A stretch of DNA of 8,464 bases from the NCBI GenBank assembly GCA_009783605.1, contig WRDE01000071.1:1-8464 (forward strand). Direction: 5' to 3'. Shown here in pieces: positions 4,701-8,464 of the stretch. The notes beneath the pieces were generated by a model, which saw only the letters and a program-made list of their open reading frames with translations, searched no databases and was not told the DNA's origin. Each line of letters opens with the position of its first letter. Positions within the stretch are counted from its first letter, which is position 1. The stretch is from Oscillospiraceae bacterium (GTDB lineage Bacteria > Bacillota > Clostridia > Oscillospirales > Acutalibacteraceae). The translations under genes and the position numbers were made by a program.

Positions 4701-6881
4701 CGCGGTCGGGCAGTAGAAGGCGCCGGAGACCGCCGGGACCGAATAGCCCCAGATGTTGTTCTCATGATAGGTGGTCCAGCCCCGGACGTCGCTGCCGTCC
4801 TGCTTCTGGTGGAAGAAGAGCGCCGTCTCGGTTCCGCGGGGCACCAAGCTCCGGGTATAGTCAATCATCGACTGATGGCATTCGCCCAAATTGGTCTGCT
4901 GGGCCAGCCAGTAGTTCATCTGTACGTTGATGTTGGTGTGGTAGTCGGCCGCCCAGGGCGGGCTGGTGCCCTCGGCCCAGATCCCCTGAAGGTTGGCCGG
5001 CAGCGAATCCTCCCGGGAGGAGCCGATCAGCAGATACCGGCCGAATTGATAGTACAGCACCTCTACATACCGGCTCTCGGCGGCGGAATTGCTGCCGTTA
5101 CGATAGCCGTCCATCAGCGCGGCGGTGTTTTTATCCGGGAAATCCGCGCCGCAAAGGTCCAATTTCACCCGGCTGAACAGCTCGGTATAGTCGCCCAGAT
5201 GCTCCTCCAGAATCTTCTCATAGCCCTTTTCCGCCGCGTCGGCGATCCGGTCGTTGAGATCCGCCAGAAGATCAATCTGTAAGTAACCCGGCTTGAAGAA
5301 GACATAGCTGTCGTCATAGCAGGGCTGGTAGTTGGTACCGGCCGCCATCAGAATGAGAATTTCATCGGCGCCGGCCACCCGGAGGGTGGAACCGGTCGGG
5401 GCGGTAATCGTGCCGCCGGGGGCGATAACCTTGAGCTGCTGGCCGTAGTTCAGCCGTTTGTCATACGCATAGCTGCTGTTCTGGTCCGACGACCGGCCGG
5501 TCAGGGTGATGGTGCCGTCGGGAGCAGATGAGCTGATCTGGCGGTTGCCGGCCGGCTGGGGCGAGGTCAGCGCGATCTCGCGGTTCACCTTGCCGCCGCT
5601 GCTGGCGGTGATCCGGATCGCCATGATGTTGCCGGGATAGCTGGTGAAATATTCCTTCTGATAGGTCACGCCGCCGGCGGTATATGTTTCATACGCGACG
5701 CCCTTGTCCAGATCCAGTCCGCGCTGATAATTGGTGTAGCCCGGGCCGCCGCCCGCCGGGGCGTTCATCTCGATCTCGGCCAGCTGGGGCGGGCTCGGGT
5801 TGCCCGAGAAGGTGTCCGAGATGACCAACCGGTAATACCGGTAGTCGGCCGGGGCGGCCAGCGTAAAGGTCTTGGTTTCGCCCCGGGTATGGAAATGGGT
5901 CTGGTTGGAATCATATGAGGGCGGGGTAACCGTGGGGGCCAGCGAAAACTCAAAATCCGTCTGTCCGTCGATCTTGATGTAATTCGCGCCGTCGGTGGAA
6001 CCGAACAGCTCCCACGCCTTGGGATCCCGGCCCATATCGTCGTTGTGGGCCGAGATGAAGCTATAAGATTCAAACCGCACCGGGATGTTGTAATCCCAAT
6101 CGACGGTAACCGGGAATTGGTTTTTCACCGCCGTGTTGGTGGGATCGCCGGCGTAGAATTTGCTGCTTTTGTTGTTGTCGAACAGGTTGTTCGGCGTGGC
6201 GTCCCCTCCGGTTCCGGTATGGGAGGAGCTGACATTCTGCATCACCGGCACATTGGAGTTGGTGTCCCGGATATAGATGTCGCTCAGCTGCTGATAGGAG
6301 CCGAAATCCTGCTTGTTGCCGGTCAGCAGGCTGACATTTTGCTGCCGCTGGGCGGTGGTCAGCCCGGGATAGTTGCCGGGGCTGGCCGGATTCTTGCTCC
6401 GGTTGGTAAACTCGGTGGCGTTGTCCTGCAATATCCGCTGCAGCCGCGCCAGCGCGTCCCGTGTCTGCTGCTGGGTACGGGTGCGGGGATAGGTGACGCC
6501 GGGCTCGCGGTCGTTCTGCTCCGGCATATTCCGGTTGTAGATATCGGTGCTGTAATTCTGGTTTTTGCCGGGACCGCCGGACCAGATCGTTTTTTCATTG
6601 ACTAAAATCCGGTCTTCGGTGACGCCGCCGAAGATCATACCGCCGATATGCCCGTTTCCGATCGGCAGCGCCCGGGATTCCCACACCTTTTCATTGATGC
6701 CGGGATTCGGGGCGGCATTCGGCATCTCGTTCGCCGGTTTATCATACCACAGTTTCAACGGCGCATAGCTCCCTTCCTCCGCCGCCGCGGATTCCAGCAC
6801 CGCGGCCATCGGAGCGCCTATCGCCAAGCACCCGAGGATCATCGCCGCGGCCAGTCCTAGGCCGGCCAATTTTTTCAACAT
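1764..6881 (-). CDS. Secreted multidomain GH95 glycosidase (probable alpha-L-fucosidase) with discoidin-like insert, PDZ, CBM6, FIVAR repeats and dockerin
   Basis: A 1705-residue exported enzyme. The signal peptide covers residues 1-34 (KK, hydrophobic core, cut near SAAA-EE). The GH95 N-domain begins LKLWYDKPANE, with ALPIGNGHIGGMIFGG (71-86) and VNEKTIWSGGPG. It is interrupted at about 211-375 by an F5/8C (discoidin)-like domain and resumes at YQRGLDLDKGVAYETY (385-400). The catalytic alpha/alpha barrel spans roughly 560-960. It keeps the family's catalytic motifs: Asn650 and Asn652 (HTNINVQMNYW), Glu784 (SPEHG) and Asp947 (PFQIDGNFG), plus HRHVNHL (859-865). These match the Asn/Glu/Asp set known from bifidobacterial 1,2-alpha-L-fucosidase, so it is probably active. 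A GH95 C-domain (about 960-1060), PDZ-like domain (about 1085-1175), CBM6-like domain (about 1186-1325), four FIVAR-like repeats (1345-1628) and a dockerin (1630-1700) follow. Start: AAGGAGG 8 bases before the ATG. Linkage specificity (fucose or L-galactose) is inferred. No membrane anchor or sortase motif follows. Confidence 0.93.
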   Translation of the reverse strand: MLKKLAGLGLAAAMILGCLAIGAPMAAVLESAAAEEGSYAPLKLWYDKPANEMPNAAPNPGINEKVWESRALPIGNGHIGGMIFGGVTEDRILVNEKTIWSGGPGKNQNYSTDIYNRNMPEQNDREPGVTYPRTRTQQQTRDALARLQRILQDNATEFTNRSKNPASPGNYPGLTTAQRQQNVSLLTGNKQDFGSYQQLSDIYIRDTNSNVPVMQNVSSSHTGTGGDATPNNLFDNNKSSKFYAGDPTNTAVKNQFPVTVDWDYNIPVRFESYSFISAHNDDMGRDPKAWELFGSTDGANYIKIDGQTDFEFSLAPTVTPPSYDSNQTHFHTRGETKTFTLAAPADYRYYRLVISDTFSGNPSPPQLAEIEMNAPAGGGPGYTNYQRGLDLDKGVAYETYTAGGVTYQKEYFTSYPGNIMAIRITASSGGKVNREIALTSPQPAGNRQISSSAPDGTITLTGRSSDQNSSYAYDKRLNYGQQLKVIAPGGTITAPTGSTLRVAGADEILILMAAGTNYQPCYDDSYVFFKPGYLQIDLLADLNDRIADAAEKGYEKILEEHLGDYTELFSRVKLDLCGADFPDKNTAALMDGYRNGSNSAAESRYVEVLYYQFGRYLLIGSSREDSLPANLQGIWAEGTSPPWAADYHTNINVQMNYWLAQQTNLGECHQSMIDYTRSLVPRGTETALFFHQKQDGSDVRGWTTYHENNIWGYSVPAVSGAFYCPTAAAWLCQDMWEQYAFTMDELSLAKNYDTMLQAALFWVDFLWVDERDGYLVANPSYSPEHGPLTLGASSEQLIIWQNFEQVIEAAKVLGRYDTPEIEEIRQAQARLWLPRIGVHGQYLEWKDETNLDISEDNEHRHVNHLQALHPGNLVVAGRSDVDNQYVEAMKTVLYRRGDGGTGWSKAWKINFWARCRDGDHSGKMVSEILKESTYYNLFDTHTPFQIDGNFGATSGMTEMLLQSQGGSIDLLPSLPSAWSSGSLKGLKARGNFEIGMSWSGRVLDTATIQSLSGEPCTVRYPKIGSATVKKSDGSAVAITVKGESYLFFNTEKGETYTITVTDRNIGLQTKKEYKPEASYKLLGANLKNLYSDEVLNAVKAPADIYDDGVFAEYFEPRSFLYNVGLRKNDVITKINGYLVTGVGKFQEIYTLIPAGQDVILKVWRGTGYIGITFKKGGESALPAGKFVPAPITAVDWSAAGNINNSHVPQKNGGCGDPGYSQNIGNVEGNDWVRYDNVQFLTGTNTITLSCAHPNASATTVTVFIDPANNSPTSGAVATASVVSTGGWQTYQAQSFTLNTTVPAGSHSIYLRFSSSVNISWLSFDPPPPDGNYIATETPAGITGKLDFDYANAWIARAEKFTDAVLADSAYDASRDTFKTKLAAAKSAAAGTNQAAIITAGNELKDLLITMDGLYSKTVMKGLLDRLAALNLVQAQYTSKSWTPYNTALTAAQGLQANPAATAVQLEKAAETLNSAFGKLVRKGSMAILTNFVNEVKDLKQADYPQATAPQWAIFTKALTAAQSTLTTANGDIDQIGVNDKLRDLQVAAMLIGYVIVLPEGGDKDALQALADSAGNIINIGYTDLSWNRLTAAFNAAQEVLANPTASQNAIDAALADLSAAIDTLRKWGFVDSAPGKDRVTITDARLILQNLVGKITTVNSDPEAWAAAAVNGDKNQDGSPKVTITDARLILQYLVGKIDNFPAEL
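1788..1967 (-). repeat. Duplicated dockerin segments (type I-like)
   Basis: Residues 1639-1655 (VTITDARLILQNLVGKI; bases 1917-1967) and 1682-1698 (the same with Tyr for Asn; bases 1788-1838) are identical at 16 of 17 positions. This is the paired helix pattern of type I-like dockerins, which bind cohesins. The second segment has a calcium-loop pattern D-x-N-x-D-G (Asp1673, Asn1675, Asp1677, Gly1678), with Asp1686 closing the loop, but two extra residues after the glycine. The first segment lacks the Asp/Asn ligands at equivalent positions. At the DNA level 11 of 17 codons differ, 10 of them synonymously, so the duplication is old and the protein sequence is held by selection. Confidence 0.8.
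1998..2849 (-). repeat. Four FIVAR-like helical repeats
   Basis: Residues about 1345-1413, 1414-1483, 1484-1555 and 1557-1628 each carry the FIVAR pattern. A leucine-rich helix is followed by an aromatic pair and an AL-x-AA-x-x-L helix, then a loop (often NP) and a final helix with spaced Leu and Ala. Repeats 2 (SWTPYNTALTAAQGLQANPA) and 4 (SWNRLTAAFNAAQEVLANPT) match best. FIVAR modules are common in large Gram-positive surface and secreted glycosidases. They probably act as a stalk or carbohydrate/wall-contact module between the CBM and dockerin. Confidence 0.75.
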
Positions 6882-6889
6882 GGTTTTTT

Positions 6890-6896
6890 CCTCCTT
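6890..6896 (-). promoter_or_regulatory. Ribosome binding site AAGGAGG of the GH95 gene
   Basis: On the minus strand a perfect AAGGAGG lies 8 bases before the ATG at 6879-6881. It fixes the start of the long GH95 protein and so its signal peptide. Confidence 0.9.
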
Positions 6897-6910
6897 GTGG
6901 AAATTTTCAG

Positions 6911-6940
6911 ATTATAGATGTTTACGGTTATATCTATAAT
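6911..6940. promoter_or_regulatory. 9-bp inverted repeat at the GH95 promoter, candidate operator
   Basis: Perfect arms ATTATAGAT (6911-6919) and ATCTATAAT (6932-6940) are separated by 12 bases. The upstream arm overlaps the GH95 -10 (6936-6941) and the repeat spans the likely start site, typical of repressor binding. The other arm, read on the minus strand, contains a perfect TATAAT. The symmetry could therefore also reflect a second -10 box with a poor -35. Confidence 0.45.
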
Positions 6941-6964
6941 ACCATAAAAACAGCGCCTTGGCAA
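6936..6964 (-). promoter_or_regulatory. Promoter of the GH95 gene (TTGCCA-17-TATTAT)
   Basis: Reading the minus strand, -35 TTGCCA (6959-6964) and -10 TATTAT (6936-6941) are spaced by exactly 17 bases, about 55 bases before the start codon. Each hexamer has one mismatch to the consensus. An alternative -10, TATAAT at 6911-6916, lies nearer the gene but lacks a good -35. Confidence 0.7.
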
Positions 6965-7017
6965 GAGCGGAATTGTGCGATTTTTTATTGGGATTGTGTT
7001 ATTTTGTGAATGGGATA

Positions 7018-7046
7018 TTGCCAATCCCTCATTTATACTATATAAT
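7018..7046 (+). promoter_or_regulatory. Promoter of the oxidoreductase operon (TTGCCA-17-TATAAT)
   Basis: -35 TTGCCA (7018-7023) and a perfect -10 TATAAT (7041-7046) are spaced by exactly 17 bases and lie 33 bases before the ATG at 7080. It shares its -35 with the divergent GH95 promoter. Its position inside an upstream open extension of the frame argues that the extension is not translated. Confidence 0.8.
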
Positions 7047-7063
7047 AGACCCAAACAACAAAA

Positions 7064-7068
7064 AAGGA
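7064..7068 (+). promoter_or_regulatory. Ribosome binding site AAGGA deciding the oxidoreductase start
   Basis: AAGGA lies 11 bases before the ATG at 7080. The frame is open back to an ATG at 6975, but that ATG lies upstream of the promoter and would add 35 residues before the family's normal N-terminal beta strand. The start at 7080 is therefore preferred. Confidence 0.7.
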
Positions 7069-7079
7069 CGGGTCACATT

Positions 7080-8237
7080 ATGAAAACATCCCTCTCCTAC
7101 GGCATGGTCGGCGGCAGCCTGAACGCGTTTATCGGTGGGGTGCACCGGGAGGCCATCGCTTTTGACCGCCGCGCCGGATTGGCCGCCGGCTGTTTCAGCC
7201 GGGACGCGGAACAGAATGCCGCGGCCGGCGCGTATCTCGAGTTAGACGACGCCCGGGTCTACGCCGATTTTCACACGATGGCCGAACAAGAAGCCGCCCG
7301 GCCGGACGGGATCGATTTCGCGGTCATTGTCACGCCGAATTACAAGCATTACGAGGCCGCCAAAGCCTTCCTGCAAAACGGGATTAACGTGGTCTGCGAG
7401 AAGCCGCTGTGCTTTGAGATCGGGGAGGCGGAGGAGCTGAAACGGCTGGCGGCGGAAAAAAATCTGCTGTTCGGGGTAACCTACGCCTATTCCGGCTACA
7501 GCCTGATGAAATTCGCCCGGCAATTGATCGGGGAGGGCAAAATCGGCGAGATCATCAACGTCAACGCCGAATATCTCCAGGAATGGCTGATCGACGAGCT
7601 GGGGCACGGCGAGGACAGCAACACCCGGCTGCTCTCGGGCTGGCGCACCGATCCCGCCTATGCCGGCATCTCCAACTGCACCGGCGATATCGGCACCCAT
7701 ATCGAACACACGGTGGCCTATCTCACCGGGTTGAAGATCAAACAGCTCTCGGCCAAGGTGCACAAATTTGAGCACGCCCTCGACCTCCACGCCAACATCT
7801 TAGTGGAATACGAAAACGGCGCCAGCGGCGTCTACGCCTGCTCGCAGGTCTGCGCCGGCTACCAGAACGCCCTCGCGGTCCGCATCTTCGGTACCCAGGG
7901 CGCCATCGAATGGCAGCAGGAGAACCCGGATATCCTGAAAGTCACCTACAAGGGCCAGCCGCCCCAGTTTTTCGCCCGGGGCACCGGCAGCATCACCGGC
8001 CGGGCGGCAACGCTGAAACGCATCCCCAGCGGCCACCCGGAGGGGTACCACATCGCCTTCGCCAACCTGTACAAAACCTACATCGGCGCGCTGCTGAAAA
8101 AAGCCAACAACCAGCCGCTGACCCCCGAAGACTTGGATTTCCCCAACGCCGAAGACGGTCTGGACGGCGTGAAATTCCTGCACGCCGTCATCGGGAGCGG
8201 CGAGAACGGGTCCCGGTGGGAAGAAGTGGGAGGATAA
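7080..8237 (+). CDS. Gfo/Idh/MocA-family NAD(P)-dependent oxidoreductase
   Basis: A 385-residue cytosolic dehydrogenase of the Gfo/Idh/MocA family, whose members oxidise or reduce sugars, inositols and sugar derivatives with NAD(P). The Rossmann fold opens at SYGMVGGSLNAFIGGVHREA (residues 6-25), a glycine-rich dinucleotide loop in a slightly unusual form. Next come AVIVTPNYKHYEAAKAFLQNG (81-101) and the family's EKPLC motif with the conserved Lys108. The C-terminal sheet carries GDIGTHIEH, with Asp203 and His207 in the D-x-x-x-H arrangement expected for catalysis. All key residues are present. It has its own promoter, divergent from GH95, and is followed after 4 bases by a secreted WG-repeat gene. 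A role in metabolism of a sugar released by GH95 is suggested only by position. The exact substrate cannot be read from the sequence. Confidence 0.92.
   Translation: MKTSLSYGMVGGSLNAFIGGVHREAIAFDRRAGLAAGCFSRDAEQNAAAGAYLELDDARVYADFHTMAEQEAARPDGIDFAVIVTPNYKHYEAAKAFLQNGINVVCEKPLCFEIGEAEELKRLAAEKNLLFGVTYAYSGYSLMKFARQLIGEGKIGEIINVNAEYLQEWLIDELGHGEDSNTRLLSGWRTDPAYAGISNCTGDIGTHIEHTVAYLTGLKIKQLSAKVHKFEHALDLHANILVEYENGASGVYACSQVCAGYQNALAVRIFGTQGAIEWQQENPDILKVTYKGQPPQFFARGTGSITGRAATLKRIPSGHPEGYHIAFANLYKTYIGALLKKANNQPLTPEDLDFPNAEDGLDGVKFLHAVIGSGENGSRWEEVGG
8228..8233 (+). promoter_or_regulatory. Ribosome binding site GGGAGG of the WG-repeat gene
   Basis: GGGAGG overlaps the last codons of the oxidoreductase gene and lies 8 bases before the ATG at 8242. 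A nearer AAGGA (8236-8240) is too close to the start to work. The overlap suggests translational coupling. Confidence 0.7.
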
Positions 8238-8241
8238 GGAC

Positions 8242-8464
8242 ATGAAAAAGACGTGGGTTAGGGGTTTTAGCCTATTGCTGGCGGCGGCGATGCTGCTGAC
8301 GGTTGCGCCGCTTACGGCGGCGGCCGCCGGGGAATATGTCGTGACGGTCGTCGTGGAACCGTCGCTGGAGTTTGATGATATTTATAGTTTTTCGGAGGGG
8401 TTGGCGCGGGTCCGCAAGAATGATAAATATGGATTTATCGACAACACCGGTGAGCTGGTCGCCC
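8242..8464 (+). CDS. Secreted WG-repeat protein, partial (runs off the right edge)
   Basis: Only the first 74 codons are present. A signal peptide begins MKKTWVRGF, followed by a hydrophobic core (LLLAAAMLLTVAPL) and a likely signal peptidase I site after an Ala-rich stretch near residue 29; no lipobox cysteine is seen. After a short beta-like segment (YVVTVVVEPSLEF) comes DDIYSFSEGLARVRKNDKYG, then FIDNTGELV. This is a clear first WG (KWG) repeat unit: F-x-E-G-L-A-x-V, then K-Y-G-F-I-D and G-E-L-V. WG-repeat proteins are extracytoplasmic tandem-repeat proteins of mostly unknown function, and more repeats should follow beyond the window. The gene starts 4 bases after the oxidoreductase stop, so the two are very likely one operon. 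Confidence 0.85.
   Translation, partial: MKKTWVRGFSLLLAAAMLLTVAPLTAAAAGEYVVTVVVEPSLEFDDIYSFSEGLARVRKNDKYGFIDNTGELVA

Larger units (their letters stand above)
6882..7079. other. Divergent intergenic region with two back-to-back promoters
   Basis: This AT-rich 198-bp gap holds both start regions: the GH95 promoter on the minus strand and the oxidoreductase promoter on the plus strand. Their -35 boxes lie 53 bp apart. Candidate operator repeats occur at 6911-6940 and 6990-7028. No small gene or structured leader is seen. Confidence 0.7.

Noticed and set aside
6828..6830. Lipoprotein cysteine (Cys18, ILGC) in the GH95 signal peptide
   Set aside because: The Cys lies mid-way in the hydrophobic core, position -2 is Leu, and the hydrophobic stretch continues to about residue 28 before an AAA-type cleavage site. 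A type I signal is more likely.
6975..7079. N-terminal extension of the oxidoreductase from an ATG at 6975
   Set aside because: The extension contains the promoter (-35 at 7018, -10 at 7041), has no ribosome binding site, and precedes the normal Rossmann start. The ATG at 7080 with AAGGA upstream is better.
1..8464. tRNA, rRNA, CRISPR, insertion sequence or phage attachment signals
   Set aside because: No cloverleaf with a plausible anticodon and TTCRA arm, no regularly spaced repeats, no transposase-like reading frame and no flanking terminal repeats were seen.

Overview
The window looks like chromosomal DNA from a GC-rich member of the Bacillota, most likely a clostridial (Oscillospirales-like) anaerobe that degrades glycans. 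This is an inference. It rests on strong AAGGAGG-type ribosome binding sites, sigma-A-type promoters in AT-rich intergenic gaps, GC-rich coding sequence, a lipoprotein signal, and a very large secreted glycosidase with FIVAR repeats and a C-terminal dockerin. No rRNA, tRNA, transposase, CRISPR array or phage gene is visible.

Layout. Bases 1-159 (minus) hold the start of a lipoprotein gene that runs off the left edge. A 176-bp divergent promoter region with several short palindromes separates it from glyA (336-1589, plus), which encodes serine hydroxymethyltransferase and looks monocistronic. glyA converges on a 1705-codon minus-strand gene (1764-6881). The gap between them, 1590-1763, holds a perfect 21-bp inverted repeat that probably acts as a bidirectional terminator. 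The large gene encodes a secreted GH95 (alpha-L-fucosidase family) enzyme. Its domains run: signal peptide, GH95 N-domain interrupted by a discoidin-like domain, alpha/alpha catalytic domain, GH95 C-domain, PDZ-like domain, CBM6-like domain, four FIVAR-like helical repeats, and a divergent type I-like dockerin.

A second divergent intergenic region (6882-7079) carries two back-to-back promoters that share the same -35 hexamer, TTGCCA. The plus-side promoter drives a Gfo/Idh/MocA-family oxidoreductase (7080-8237). Four bases later a secreted WG-repeat protein starts (8242 to the right edge), so these two are probably co-transcribed.

How the parts fit. The GH95 protein is probably exported, binds fucosylated or related glycans through its discoidin and CBM6 modules, and docks to a cohesin-bearing scaffold encoded elsewhere. 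The divergent oxidoreductase could act on the released sugar or a derivative, but nothing in the sequence fixes its substrate. glyA is ordinary one-carbon metabolism and appears functionally unrelated. I do not see a wholly new system. The most unusual elements are the architecture of the GH95 protein (inserted domain, PDZ, FIVAR, atypical dockerin) and the palindrome-rich divergent promoters.
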